DNA of 38,523 nucleotides from NCBI GenBank assembly GCA_902773835.1, contig CACYFZ010000017.1:1-38523 (forward strand). Reading direction: 5' to 3'. Source of the stretch: an uncultured Eubacteriales bacterium. Lineage in GTDB: Bacteria > Bacillota > Clostridia > Peptostreptococcales > Anaerovoracaceae. Below, in pieces: positions 1 to 8,762 of this stretch. A program made the position numbers and the translations under genes. Each line of letters starts with the position of its first letter. The stretch's first letter is position 1. A model generated the notes under the pieces. It made no database searches and was not told where the DNA came from. It saw only the letters and a program-made list of their open reading frames with translations.

Positions 1-1
1 G

Positions 2-154
2 CGTTGCAGCTGCTGCGGCAGGATCAAGGAAGATATGACGCTTGCCGACCGTATATACATCTGCGACTGCGGGAACGTCATGGACAGAGATGTGAATGCA
101 GCTATAAACATCAGGCAGGAGGCAATGAGGCTGAAAAGCCTCGTAAACTCATAA
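2..154 (+). CDS. tnpB: TnpB C-terminal fragment (IS200/IS605 superfamily), 5' end outside window
   Basis: Reading from base 2 gives 50 residues to the TAA stop. They carry the TnpB C-terminal signature: a CxxC half-site (C-S-C-C-G), a CxCG half-site (C-D-C-G), and D-R-D-V-N-A-A-I-N-I, which holds the third RuvC catalytic aspartate. TnpB proteins are RNA-guided DNA nucleases of transposons. The N-terminal part, including the first RuvC Asp and the Glu, lies upstream of the window, so activity cannot be judged. The second zinc half-site is CxC rather than the CxxC seen in the copy at 37260, so this is a different element. Confidence 0.88.
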   Translation, partial: RCSCCGRIKEDMTLADRIYICDCGNVMDRDVNAAINIRQEAMRLKSLVNS

Positions 155-279
155 AAGTCATGACCTTAGAAGGAACCGTGGGGCACACGGGGATAGCTCG
201 TTGATACTCAGACCGTCAGGCCTGTTGAGCGAGAAGCCCCCACTTCAGGCTAAACTGTCAAGTGGTGGGAGTATGTCAC
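155..279 (+). mobile_element. Right end and probable omegaRNA scaffold of the left tnpB element
   Basis: A structured non-coding tail follows the tnpB stop. A G-rich segment near 176-195 (ACCGTGGGGCACACGGGGAT) resembles the start of the tail after the second tnpB (ACCGTGGGTCGCACGGGAAT, from about 38389). It ends in an imperfect hairpin, with CCCCACTT (about 238-245) pairing with AAGTGGTGGG (260-269), followed by GGGAGTATGTCAC. TnpB omegaRNAs normally overlap the right end of the element in this way, and the bases just beyond the end (from about 280) act as guide. The exact end is inferred from similarity to the other copy, which ends GGGAGCGTTCAA. Confidence 0.65.
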
Positions 280-319
280 AGTTACCGATAAATATTAAGC
301 CTAAAGCCTAAAAAATTCA

Positions 320-1255
320 ATGCTTTTCAAAGCACAGATATTGAAGAGAAATGATCTTTGGATTAGAATAAGCGGGATGACAATCAGCAAGAGAACAGTA
401 GACCGCATTCTTATGACTGTGGTCGGAAACTTAATATTCGCACTGGGAATCAATCTCCTGATAAACCCGATCCACCTCTACAGCGGAGGATTCACCGGCA
501 TATCTCAGCTGGTGAGAATGTTTATCGTGGAGGTCCTTTACATGCCGGAGATTCCGGGCATTGACTATATGGGCGTTATTTATTTCCTGCTGAACGTTCC
601 GCTTTTTATAATGGCATATAAAGTTATGGGGCGTCAGTTCTGTATTACGACCCTCGGATCCATCGCCATGGTATCCGTTTTCATGGCCCTTATTCCGGTA
701 CCTGAAAAACCTATAGTCGCAGACCCTATGCTGGCTGCGGTTACGGGCGGCATCATAACGGGAACGGGAGCCGGACTCCTTCTCAGAGCGGGCACTTCCC
801 AAGGCGGACAGGACATTATCGGAATATGCATGGCTAAGATCTATCCGAACTTCAAGGTCGGAACCATAGGCATAATCATCAGCATCATGATTTATTCGGT
901 ATGCCTTTTCGTATATGACATACCGACGGTGCTTTACTCGATTATCTTCACGGTGCTCAACGGCATTTTCATCAACAGGGTACACGTGCAGAACATCAAG
1001 CAGGAGTGCATTATATTCACCAAAGTTCCGGGCCTCGGCAAACGCATAAATGATGAGCTCGGAAGAGGGGTTACGACTTGGAAAGGCGAGGGTGTATACA
1101 CGGGAGATGATGTTGAAGTGCTCACGACTGTGGTAAGCAAGTACGAAGAGCCGTTCCTCAGAAAGATTCTGAAAGAGCATGACCCTGACGCCTTCGTGAT
1201 AATAAGTGACAATGTCAGAGTGCACGGACATTTCGAAAAGAAATTTACCGATTAA
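320..1255 (+). CDS. YitT family membrane protein (DUF161/DUF2179)
   Basis: A 311-residue protein with about five or six hydrophobic segments (roughly residues 31-50, 83-103, 107-127, 137-157, 180-200 and 203-220) and a soluble C-terminal DUF2179 domain (about 228-305). Length and layout match the YitT family of Firmicutes, whose molecular function is not established. The start is uncertain. The ATG at 320 has no ribosome binding site, and an in-frame ATG at 377 starts closer to the conserved family region. The IS right end sits only about 40 bases upstream, so native 5' signals may have been displaced. A strong terminator follows at 1313. Confidence 0.85.
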   Translation: MLFKAQILKRNDLWIRISGMTISKRTVDRILMTVVGNLIFALGINLLINPIHLYSGGFTGISQLVRMFIVEVLYMPEIPGIDYMGVIYFLLNVPLFIMAYKVMGRQFCITTLGSIAMVSVFMALIPVPEKPIVADPMLAAVTGGIITGTGAGLLLRAGTSQGGQDIIGICMAKIYPNFKVGTIGIIISIMIYSVCLFVYDIPTVLYSIIFTVLNGIFINRVHVQNIKQECIIFTKVPGLGKRINDELGRGVTTWKGEGVYTGDDVEVLTTVVSKYEEPFLRKILKEHDPDAFVIISDNVRVHGHFEKKFTD

Positions 1256-1312
1256 GCATAAAGTCCGCATAATCCGAAAAAATATTGAAAAAACCGCATT
1301 TTGATGGCTTCT

Positions 1313-1336
1313 AAACGGCGATTCTGTCGCCGTTTT
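1313..1336 (+). terminator. Rho-independent terminator after the YitT gene
   Basis: A 9-bp perfect stem: AAACGGCGA (1313-1321), 5-nt loop, TCGCCGTTT (1327-1335), with T residues ending the stem. It separates the YitT gene from the tmk transcription unit. Confidence 0.75.
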
Positions 1337-1337
1337 A

Positions 1338-1346
1338 TGTTATACT
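1338..1346 (+). promoter_or_regulatory. Extended -10 promoter for the small-ORF/tmk unit
   Basis: TGTTATACT is an extended -10 element (TGn + TATACT). No convincing -35 exists, because the terminator stem occupies that space. A start about 7 nt downstream would fall at 1352-1354, right at the ATG at 1355, which would make the first gene nearly leaderless. Confidence 0.45.
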
Positions 1347-1354
1347 AACTGTGT

Positions 1355-1486
1355 ATGATTTGGTTAAAGTTTTTACTGATAATATTAGTGGCCGCCCCCG
1401 TCATAACGATAGCGTCGGTCCTCTATATACAACTCGCCAAATACGTAAGTATAAGAAACAAGGAAGGTTTAGCGAGGAAAAAATGA
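1355..1486 (+). CDS. Small membrane protein, 43 aa, coupled to tmk
   Basis: The ORF starts MIWLKFLLIILVAAP and has one hydrophobic helix over about residues 4-25, then a basic tail ending ARKK. Its TGA overlaps the tmk ATG by ATGA at 1483-1486, the usual sign of translational coupling. The -10 element lies immediately upstream with room for almost no leader. I do not recognise a family. The frame also explains why tmk can be called too long from a GTG at 1351: that extra sequence is this ORF read in another frame. Confidence 0.6.
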   Translation: MIWLKFLLIILVAAPVITIASVLYIQLAKYVSIRNKEGLARKK

Positions 1487-2112
1487 GAGGACTCTTTATA
1501 ACGCTTGAGGGTGGCGACGGGGCAGGAAAATCCACACAGATAAAAAACATCAAGAGCTTCTTCGAAAAGAAGGGGCTCGTTGTCGTTCATACAAGAGAAC
1601 CGGGCGGCACTCCCATAAGCGAAAAGCTGAGAGATATTCTTCTCGACAGCAATAACCGCGAGATGGAAGCCGTTACGGAAATGCTCATCTATGCCGCAGC
1701 CAGGGCTCAACATGTGCGGGAACTGGTAATGCCGCAGCTCGAAAAGGGAAGCATTGTTATATGCGACAGATTCCTTGATTCTTCTATCGCATATCAGACC
1801 TACGGCAGAAAGCTCGGAGACATGGTCGAAATCGTCAACGGCTATGCAACAGACGGCCTCACACCGGACCTGACTTTTTGGATGGATATAGACCCGGATG
1901 CAGGCAAGGAAAGAGTATCCAAGATGGGAGACTTCGACAGGCTGGAAATGGAAGAAAGAGATTTCCACTACAGAGTCTATGACGGATACAAGAAAATCGC
2001 CGAAAATAATCCCGAAAGAGTTAAAAGAATAGATGCGACGCACTCGGTGGAAGAGATTTCCGAAGAGATCGTAAACTATCTCGAAGAGATATGCGAGAAG
2101 AGAGGCCTGTGA
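1483..2112 (+). CDS. tmk: Thymidylate kinase
   Basis: A 209-residue dTMP kinase that makes dTDP for DNA synthesis in the cytosol. It has the P-loop G-G-D-G-A-G-K-S-T (residues 10-18), the D-R-F motif (95-97) followed by SSxAYQ (100-105), and a LID region near residues 146-160. Length is typical. I chose the ATG at 1483 because the protein starts MRGLFITLEG, as the family does, and it overlaps the upstream small ORF by ATGA. It is followed without a gap by holB, an order common in Firmicutes. Confidence 0.95.
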   Translation: MRGLFITLEGGDGAGKSTQIKNIKSFFEKKGLVVVHTREPGGTPISEKLRDILLDSNNREMEAVTEMLIYAAARAQHVRELVMPQLEKGSIVICDRFLDSSIAYQTYGRKLGDMVEIVNGYATDGLTPDLTFWMDIDPDAGKERVSKMGDFDRLEMEERDFHYRVYDGYKKIAENNPERVKRIDATHSVEEISEEIVNYLEEICEKRGL

Positions 2113-2921
2113 TGAGGAAGCTGAAGGACCTTATCAAAAGCATAAGCGACGGAGGGAGTTCGGCCCACTCATACATAGTTGAAGGGCGCTCGGGAAAAAG
2201 GAGAGACGATTTTCTGATGAGACTCGTTTCGGGCCTGGAGTGCACAGACGCTGATGTTAATAACAGACCCTGCGGCAATTGCCCTGCATGCAAACAGGCC
2301 GCTGCCCGTACGAGTCCGGACATCGTGTATATGCAAAGGAGCGGAAAGAGCGGATACAAAGTCGAAGATGCCGTAAGCTTCACGGAGCGCCTGGGCATGA
2401 GACCTTACGGCCGCTATCTCATAGGCGTGATTGACGAAGCGGAGCTCCTAAGTGAAATACTCCAAAACAAACTCTTAAAGACTCTCGAAGAACCGCTGGA
2501 TAATGTCATTCTGCTTCTTTCAACATCCAGAAGCGATGAACTTCTCAGCACAGTCAGATCCAGGTGCAGCCTCATAAGAATTGAAGAATACGACGGCTAC
2601 CTGGGAACAGAGGATGAAAGATCCTCAGAGGAGATGAAAGAAGGAGTGGCGCTGATGCTTTCGGAAGGAAGAACCTTCCACAAATTCAGAGAGTTTGCCG
2701 AAAAACATATCAAGACGACGGAAGACGCCGTAGAATACATCGGGCTGCTCGAAGAAGATCTCAGAGAAAAGATGCTGAGCAGCGCTGCAAAGACAGACAG
2801 AGTCACAGACAGCATAGAAGCAGCGGAAAAAACTGCCATGGACATCGGCAGAGGCATGGATAAAAACAAGGCTCTTAAAAAACTGTACTTGGAATTTGAG
2901 GGCCGGTCAAAAAATACGTAA
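2112..2921 (+). CDS. holB: DNA polymerase III delta' subunit-like clamp-loader protein
   Basis: A 269-residue AAA+ clamp-loader-like protein. It keeps a four-cysteine zinc motif (C44, C54, C57, C60), the DEAELLxxxxQNxLLKTLEEP segment (from about residue 110), and the sensor-like T-V-R-S-R-C. The P-loop is degenerate (E-G-R-S-G-K-R-R), as expected for delta', which does not hydrolyse ATP. The ATG at 2112 overlaps the tmk TGA (TGATG) and has an AGAGAGG upstream; a longer start at 2091 would lie inside tmk. Position between tmk and ricT matches the Bacillus order. Confidence 0.9.
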   Translation: MRKLKDLIKSISDGGSSAHSYIVEGRSGKRRDDFLMRLVSGLECTDADVNNRPCGNCPACKQAAARTSPDIVYMQRSGKSGYKVEDAVSFTERLGMRPYGRYLIGVIDEAELLSEILQNKLLKTLEEPLDNVILLLSTSRSDELLSTVRSRCSLIRIEEYDGYLGTEDERSSEEMKEGVALMLSEGRTFHKFREFAEKHIKTTEDAVEYIGLLEEDLREKMLSSAAKTDRVTDSIEAAEKTAMDIGRGMDKNKALKKLYLEFEGRSKNT

Positions 2922-2940
2922 CAGTCAGGAGACAGGATAA

Positions 2941-3891
2941 ATGGTAGAAATAGTCGGCGTAGGTTTTATGAAAGCCGGAAAAACATATTACTTCGACCCT
3001 AAGGGGGAGAAGTATGAACTGGGAGACATGGTCATTGTTGAGACAGCAAGGGGCATGGAGCTCGGTCATATTCTGATAGCAAACAAAAATGTGGACAAGT
3101 CGGAGCTCGTAGCCGAGCTTAAGCCTATAGAAAGAAAGGCTACAGAGAAAGATCTGGAGAAATATCACGCCAACCTCGAAAAGAGGGATGATGCGCTGAA
3201 GGTCTGCGAGGAAAAGATTCAGAAGCACAATCTAAACATGAAGCTCATTGATGTCGAATTCATGATAGACGGAGCCAAGATAGTATTCTATTTCTCGGCA
3301 GACGGAAGAGTGGACTTCAGGGAACTCGCTAAAGATCTGGCAGGACACTTCCATACGAGAATAGAGCTGAGGCAGATAGGCGTAAGAGACGAAGCCAGGA
3401 TGCTCGGCGGTATAGGAATCTGCGGAAGACCTCTTTGCTGCAGCAAGTGGCTTTCGGACTTCCAGCCGGTATCGATCAAGATGGCCAAGCAGCAGAACCT
3501 TTCGCTCAATCCGTCCAAGATATCCGGAAGCTGCGGCAGGCTCATGTGCTGCCTGAACTTCGAAGATAAGACATACAAAGAACTCAGAAAGGGCATGCCT
3601 AAGGACAACGAAAGAGTTGAGACGCCTGACGGCCTGGCCAAGGTGGTAAAGGTTGACTACTTTAACGGTAAAATCAACACCCGCGGAATCGAGATAGATC
3701 CGGAAACGGGAGAGGAGATTTTTTCTCAGGAAATCAAGGCCTTTTCCAGAGATGAAATTAAGAGAAAGGGTAAGAAAGGGGGACGCAACCAAACAGAGGA
3801 GGTAGCGGAGCCTGAAGAAACAGACGATATTCCGGAAAACATTACAGAGGATGAAGCAAGAGAACTCGAAGCGCTGATGAAGGAGATTTAA
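2941..3891 (+). CDS. ricT: PSP1-domain protein RicT (YaaT)
   Basis: A 316-residue PSP1/YaaT protein. The conserved cysteine clusters are present: C161-G-R-P-L-C166-C167 and C198-G-R-L-M-C203-C204, which in Bacillus Y-complex proteins help hold iron-sulfur clusters. In Bacillus RicT, with RicA and RicF, affects RNase Y-dependent mRNA maturation, sporulation and competence. I infer a similar RNA-processing role. RicA and RicF are not seen in the window. The last 60 residues are acidic. The tmk-holB-ricT order supports the call. Confidence 0.92.
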   Translation: MVEIVGVGFMKAGKTYYFDPKGEKYELGDMVIVETARGMELGHILIANKNVDKSELVAELKPIERKATEKDLEKYHANLEKRDDALKVCEEKIQKHNLNMKLIDVEFMIDGAKIVFYFSADGRVDFRELAKDLAGHFHTRIELRQIGVRDEARMLGGIGICGRPLCCSKWLSDFQPVSIKMAKQQNLSLNPSKISGSCGRLMCCLNFEDKTYKELRKGMPKDNERVETPDGLAKVVKVDYFNGKINTRGIEIDPETGEEIFSQEIKAFSRDEIKRKGKKGGRNQTEEVAEPEETDDIPENITEDEARELEALMKEI

Positions 3892-3901
3892 TCGGCTTTT
3901 C

Positions 3902-3930
3902 TTGAACACTAAATAACTTGCCTATATAAT
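3902..3930 (+). promoter_or_regulatory. SigA-type promoter for the 3952-6010 genes
   Basis: TTGAAC (3902-3907), a 17-bp spacer and a perfect TATAAT (3925-3930), followed by AGGAG (3940-3944) and an ATG at 3952. This is the clearest housekeeping promoter in the left half. It probably drives both small anchored proteins and murA, perhaps further. Confidence 0.85.
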
Positions 3931-3951
3931 GTAAGAAAAAGGAGAAAACGT

Positions 3952-4233
3952 ATGATTACACTAAGCCCGCAACAATTATTAATCGGTATACTCCTGATAG
4001 CATTAATCGTGCTGGTAATCTTTCTGATAGTACTGGTTTCAAATGCTACAGACACTATAAAAAAGGCCAATGCGATTATCGACGGAGGCACGGCAGCTGC
4101 CAGCAGCGCCAAGGCCAAGGTTGATGAAGTGAGCGCCAACGCAAGAGCCAATGCTGCAAAGGCAAATGCCGCAGCAGACTTGGGAGTTCAGTTCGCCCAT
4201 AAATTCCTGGATAAGGTACTGAGCGATCGCTAA
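3952..4233 (+). CDS. Small membrane-anchored Ala-rich protein (DUF948-like)
   Basis: A 93-residue protein with an N-terminal membrane helix (about residues 8-30), then an Ala/Lys/Asp-rich helical region with no cysteines. It resembles small DUF948-like proteins but the match is loose. It follows a strong promoter and has a good AGGAG site. The next gene has the same architecture, so the two are likely paralogues or partners. Being first in the unit that contains murA suggests, but does not prove, an envelope role. Confidence 0.75.
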   Translation: MITLSPQQLLIGILLIALIVLVIFLIVLVSNATDTIKKANAIIDGGTAAASSAKAKVDEVSANARANAAKANAAADLGVQFAHKFLDKVLSDR

Positions 4234-4250
4234 AGATAAGGAGGAGAGAA

Positions 4251-4736
4251 ATGACTTTAACGGTTAATCAAATCCTTTGGATCTGCCTCATTCTCGTGCT
4301 GATAGCGTTGGTAGTGGTACTGGCGATTATGGCCGTCCACGTTCTGAGACTCACAAAGAAGAGCCAGGAACTGGTGGAAAGCAGCAATCATGCGGTAGAT
4401 GATGTGAAGGAAAGGGCCGATATTATAAGCGACAATCTCAATTCGGCCATCAATAATTTAGCAGAGGACACAAGCCCGGTAGTAAAAGCCCTGGGTGCAG
4501 TAGCTGCGGGACTTACGGCAATAAACTCCGTAGGGGCGGTCGGTAAGACCATCTCTGTCAAGAGCGGACTGGCAGCGGCTGTTGCAAACAGCAGAGAAGC
4601 CAAAGACGCCAAGAAGACGATAAAGAATTCAAAGAAGGCCGTAAAGCAACTGAAGAAGCAGGCTCGCTATGAAAAGAAGGCCTTAAAACAAAGCAAGAAG
4701 CTTGCAAAAATACAAGAAACTACAGGAGATGATTAA
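4251..4736 (+). CDS. Membrane-anchored coiled-coil protein (DUF948-like)
   Basis: A 161-residue protein with one N-terminal membrane helix (about residues 7-33), a helical middle, an Ala/Gly-rich stretch near residues 80-115, and a strongly basic Lys-rich C-terminal helix (about 118-152). GGAGG precedes the ATG. The TAA overlaps the murA start (TAATG), so it is translationally coupled to cell-wall synthesis. It resembles DUF948-type proteins of Firmicutes, whose function is unknown. Confidence 0.75.
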   Translation: MTLTVNQILWICLILVLIALVVVLAIMAVHVLRLTKKSQELVESSNHAVDDVKERADIISDNLNSAINNLAEDTSPVVKALGAVAAGLTAINSVGAVGKTISVKSGLAAAVANSREAKDAKKTIKNSKKAVKQLKKQARYEKKALKQSKKLAKIQETTGDD

Positions 4737-6010
4737 TGGCAAAAATACTTGTCAATAAAAGCGGACCTCTTCACGGAGAGGTAAAGATAAGCGGCGCCAA
4801 GAATTCGGTATTGCCGCTTTTGGCTGCTACGATAATGACAGAGGACAGCTGCGTGATTGAGGATGTTCCCAATCTCGCAGATGTTTCTGTAATGAAGCAA
4901 ATTCTGAAAAAATACGGTGCGGAAATAGATGACAGCGAAAAGGGAGTCATAAAAACACAGACTAAAGAGATCGTGTCCTGTGAGGGAGATAAGGACCTGG
5001 TGCAGGAAATGAGAGCTTCCATCTTTACAATGGGACCTTTGCTTGCCAGACACGGCAAGGTCATCATGCCTATGCCGGGCGGATGCACCATAGGAAAAAG
5101 ACCCATAGATCTTCACCTCAAAGGCTTCAGAGCGCTTGGCGCCAAGGTAACCGAGGACATAGAAAATGAGACAGTTACCGTTGAGGTAGGCCCAAGCGGC
5201 CTGATAGGTGATGTAATCTATCTCGACTTCCCGAGCGTAGGTGCGACGGAGAATATACTCATGGCCGCTTCCATGGCCAAGGGTACGACCATAATCGAAA
5301 ACGCCGCAAAGGAACCTGAAATAATCGACCTCGCCAACCAACTGAACAAGATGGGCGCCAAGATTAAAAGCGCAGGTACGGATATGATTCGAATCGAAGG
5401 CGTTGAAAAACTTTCGGGCTGCGTTCACGAAGCCATACCTGACAGAATAGAGACCGGAACATTCCTGCTGGCAGCCGCCATCACAAGAGGAGACATCCTA
5501 ATAAAGAATGCCATTCCGGGCCACGTAAGGCCGATAATTGCCAAACTCAGAGAGTGCAATGTCGGAATAGAGGCAACACCGGAAGGAATATATGTCGATG
5601 CCAGAGACAGAGAACTTATAGCAACAGACATTAAAACGCTTCCTTATCCGGGACTGCCTACAGACATACAGTCGCCGTTCATGGCCTTCCTGACTACGGT
5701 AAAGGGAAGCAGCGTCGTAAGAGAGACCGTTTTCGAAAACAGATTCATGCACGTTGTGGAATTAAACCGTATGGGAGCGGACATACAGACGGAGAATCGT
5801 GAGGCCAGAGTACCGGGCGGAAAGAAGCTGCACGGAGCCAAGGTAAGAGCTACTGACCTGAGGGCAGGAGCTGCAATGGTAATTGCGGGCCTGGTTGCAG
5901 ACGGTACTACGGAGATAAGTGAGATATATCACATCGAAAGAGGCTATGAGGATTTAGTAAACAAACTGAAATCCCTCGGAGCCGATATCATGAAAACCGA
6001 CAGAGATTAA
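4736..6010 (+). CDS. murA: UDP-N-acetylglucosamine 1-carboxyvinyltransferase
   Basis: A 424-residue MurA that transfers enolpyruvyl from PEP to UDP-GlcNAc, the first committed step of peptidoglycan synthesis. Visible residues are K22-N23 (GAKN), the active-site loop G-G-C117-T-I-G-K-R-P, and the C-terminal D-L-R-A-G-A motif. The cysteine at 117 is the residue fosfomycin alkylates, so the enzyme should be sensitive. AGGAG at 4724-4728 serves the ATG at 4736, which shares one base with the preceding stop. Firmicutes often have two murA genes; only one is here. Confidence 0.96.
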   Translation: MAKILVNKSGPLHGEVKISGAKNSVLPLLAATIMTEDSCVIEDVPNLADVSVMKQILKKYGAEIDDSEKGVIKTQTKEIVSCEGDKDLVQEMRASIFTMGPLLARHGKVIMPMPGGCTIGKRPIDLHLKGFRALGAKVTEDIENETVTVEVGPSGLIGDVIYLDFPSVGATENILMAASMAKGTTIIENAAKEPEIIDLANQLNKMGAKIKSAGTDMIRIEGVEKLSGCVHEAIPDRIETGTFLLAAAITRGDILIKNAIPGHVRPIIAKLRECNVGIEATPEGIYVDARDRELIATDIKTLPYPGLPTDIQSPFMAFLTTVKGSSVVRETVFENRFMHVVELNRMGADIQTENREARVPGGKKLHGAKVRATDLRAGAAMVIAGLVADGTTEISEIYHIERGYEDLVNKLKSLGADIMKTDRD

Positions 6011-6028
6011 TCAGACTTAGGAGGAAAA

Positions 6029-7975
6029 ATGCCGGACAGTCAATTCTTAAATCTTCTTGCCGAAAAATATCCGAATAGGAGAGAAGCCAGAGCTGAAATA
6101 ATCAACCTCAGAGCTATTCTTGCGCTGCCGAAAGCCACCGAGTTCTTCCTGAGCGATATTCACGGAGAATACGAGGCTTTCCGCCATTTTGTGAGAAGCG
6201 GATCGGGGATGATTCGAATGAGAATTGACGAAATATTCGGAGACCTCCTGACGGAATCTGAGAGAGACGATCTCGCCGCTCTTATCTATAACCCCGAAGC
6301 CGAAATGGCCAGGAGAGAAAAAAGCGAATCCAACTTCGACGCCTGGACCAAAGTTGCCATCAGAAGATTGCTGATGGTGTGCAGGGTTGTTTCCAACAAA
6401 TATACAAGATCCAAGGTAAAGAAACGTCTGCCGAAGGATATGGCATACATCATGGATGAGCTGCTCTTTGAAGACGACGTACCTGACAGACATAAATATT
6501 ACGAGGAGATTATCGATTCAATCATCGAATACGACTCCGCCAGACTCTTCATACTTGAGCTGACGGAAGCGATTGCAAATCTCACCGTTGACAGGCTCCA
6601 CATCATAGGAGACATCTTCGACAGAGGCTCCGGCTCTCCCGAGATCATGGATTATCTGATGGAGAACCGAGGGATAGACATTCAGTGGGGCAACCACGAC
6701 ATCCTCTGGATGGGAGCGGCCTGCGGAAACAGACCGTGCATCGCCACGATAATCAGAATCAATATCAGATATAACAACTTCGATATGCTGGAAGTCGGCT
6801 ACGGGATAAACCTGAGGCCGCTTGCCACCTTGGCAGAGCATATCTACGGAGACGACCCTTGCGAATTCTTCAAACCGAATATTTTCGAGGTGAATAAATA
6901 CGACCCTATACCGCCGGAACTTGCATCCAAAATGCATAAGATGATTTCCGTCATCCAGTTCAAACTGGAGGGACAGGCCATAAAGGCATATCCGGAGTAT
7001 AAGCTGGATCACAGAAACATCCTCGAGACCGTAGACTTCGAGAAGGGGACCGTAAAGGTGGACGGACAAGAGTATCCGATGAGGGATATGAATCTTCCGA
7101 CCGTGGATCCAAAGGACCCTTACAAGCTCACCGAAGAGGAAGAAGAAGTCATGGTGGCACTTGAGTCATCCATACTCAACAGCAGCAGGCTTCAGAGTCA
7201 TATGGAATACCTCTTCTCACACGGAGCATTGTATAAGATTCATAACGGAAATCTTTTCTATCACGGCTCGATTCCGTTTACGGAAGACGGAGAGCTCAAA
7301 GAAGTGGAATTCTGCGGAAATAAGTATAAAGGATCGAATTACATACAGATGCTGGATGAGCGCATCAGAGAGGCTCGTTACAATCCGCCCGGCGGACAGA
7401 CGAGCGCAGAGGCCGCATCGATAATGTGGTACCTGTGGCTCTCTGAGAATTCACCGCTTTTCGGCAAGGACAAGATGACCACCTTCGAAAGATACTTCAT
7501 CGAAGATGCGGCCACACATAAGGAAATCAAAGTGCCGTACTACAGACTCATAGAAAAGGAAGAGACGGCAGATAAGATACTTGAAGACTTCGGACTGAAT
7601 CCTGAGATCGGAAAGATACTGAACGGTCATGTTCCGGTAAAAATCAAAGACGGACAGACACCTATTAAGGCCAATGGGAAACTCTTCATCATAGACGGGG
7701 GCATTTCCAAGGCTTATCAAAAGACGACGGGAATTGCCGGATATACTGCGATAATGACGTCAAAGCATATGTATCTGGCGGAGCATAAACCTTATGAGCC
7801 GCTTCGCGAAGACGGAACGCAGACCTTCCACAGACCGGTTATGCACCATATTTATTCCCTGCCTGACAGACTTCTGATCAGAGAAACTGACAACGGAGAT
7901 GAGCTGAGAGAACAGATTGAAAATCTTGAAGCTCTCTGCAGCGCTTATAAAAACGGCGATATAAAAGAGAACTAA
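6029..7975 (+). CDS. fbp: Fructose-1,6-bisphosphatase class III
   Basis: A 648-residue class III FBPase, the long metallophosphoesterase-type enzyme of Firmicutes that makes fructose 6-phosphate in gluconeogenesis. It starts after TAGGAGG. Metal-binding motifs are S-D43-I-H45-G-E-Y near the N-terminus, then G-D-I-F-D-R-G and W-G-N-H-D in the middle, as in calcineurin-like phosphatases. Length matches the family. Its place shortly before the glycogen genes fits a route from three-carbon compounds to hexose phosphate storage. Confidence 0.95.
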   Translation: MPDSQFLNLLAEKYPNRREARAEIINLRAILALPKATEFFLSDIHGEYEAFRHFVRSGSGMIRMRIDEIFGDLLTESERDDLAALIYNPEAEMARREKSESNFDAWTKVAIRRLLMVCRVVSNKYTRSKVKKRLPKDMAYIMDELLFEDDVPDRHKYYEEIIDSIIEYDSARLFILELTEAIANLTVDRLHIIGDIFDRGSGSPEIMDYLMENRGIDIQWGNHDILWMGAACGNRPCIATIIRINIRYNNFDMLEVGYGINLRPLATLAEHIYGDDPCEFFKPNIFEVNKYDPIPPELASKMHKMISVIQFKLEGQAIKAYPEYKLDHRNILETVDFEKGTVKVDGQEYPMRDMNLPTVDPKDPYKLTEEEEEVMVALESSILNSSRLQSHMEYLFSHGALYKIHNGNLFYHGSIPFTEDGELKEVEFCGNKYKGSNYIQMLDERIREARYNPPGGQTSAEAASIMWYLWLSENSPLFGKDKMTTFERYFIEDAATHKEIKVPYYRLIEKEETADKILEDFGLNPEIGKILNGHVPVKIKDGQTPIKANGKLFIIDGGISKAYQKTTGIAGYTAIMTSKHMYLAEHKPYEPLREDGTQTFHRPVMHHIYSLPDRLLIRETDNGDELREQIENLEALCSAYKNGDIKEN

Positions 7976-7994
7976 AAACAGAAAGGACGACATA

Positions 7995-8738
7995 ATGTAT
8001 TTAAGCACAGACCTGACAGCGCTTGCCATCATTCCGGGCTTACTGCTCATTGGATATGTATACGGTAAGGACAAAGTAGAGAAGGAACCTTTGAGTTTAA
8101 TCATAAAGCTCGTATTCTTCGGAATTCTTTCCTGCTTTGCAGCGAGTATCCTGGAAGCCGCAACGGCTAAAGTACTTCCGGTATATCCTGAGGGAAGCCT
8201 GAAGTACGCACTTCAGACATCATTCTGCCTGGCTGCATTCTGGGAGGAGATAGTAAAATACCTGGCTCTGAGAATCGGATCGTGGAGAAGCTCGCATTTC
8301 AACTACAGATTTGACGGCATCGTTTACGGTGTATCGGCTGCTGTTGGATTCGCTGTATATGAAAATATAATGTATGTTTCATTATACGGCTTCCAGACCG
8401 CCGTAGTAAGAGCTTTCACCGCAGTTCCGCTCCACGCATTCTGCGGAGCATTCATGGGAGTGTTCTACGCACATTCAAAGCAGCAGGCCATACTCGGTAA
8501 CAGATCCGGATGCATCAGAAATACGATCTTGTCACTTGTGGTTCCGATGATGATTCACGGCATTTATGACACTCTGGCGTTCCTCAGAACCCCTGAGTCA
8601 ACAACCATGCTGATGGTATTTGTAGTAATCCTTTACATCGCAGCTATCAGAATGATTAAGGTCAATTCTTTAGCTGACCACAGAGCGGGATTCTATCCGA
8701 GACCACGTAATATTGATATAGATATAGACAGATATTAA
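7995..8738 (+). CDS. PrsW family intramembrane metalloprotease
   Basis: A 247-residue polytopic membrane protein with the PrsW motifs: E84-E85-I-V-K88, an Asp/Glu-rich segment ending Y-E123-N, H147 in a hydrophobic helix, and H188-G-I-Y-D192. In Bacillus PrsW makes the first cut in the anti-sigma factor RsiW. No anti-sigma or ECF sigma gene is visible here, so the substrate is unknown. It sits between fbp and glgB with short gaps and may be co-transcribed. Confidence 0.88.
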   Translation: MYLSTDLTALAIIPGLLLIGYVYGKDKVEKEPLSLIIKLVFFGILSCFAASILEAATAKVLPVYPEGSLKYALQTSFCLAAFWEEIVKYLALRIGSWRSSHFNYRFDGIVYGVSAAVGFAVYENIMYVSLYGFQTAVVRAFTAVPLHAFCGAFMGVFYAHSKQQAILGNRSGCIRNTILSLVVPMMIHGIYDTLAFLRTPESTTMLMVFVVILYIAAIRMIKVNSLADHRAGFYPRPRNIDIDIDRY

Positions 8739-8762
8739 CTGAGACAGAAAGGAACTTAGCGA

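Noticed and set aside
431..1270. Long minus-strand ORF opposite the YitT gene
   Set aside because: It mirrors the plus-strand coding frame, has no binding site and shows no family; the plus-strand protein is clearly YitT.
1351..1482. N-terminal extension of tmk from a GTG
   Set aside because: The extra residues do not match thymidylate kinases, and the same bases encode a coupled membrane peptide in another frame.
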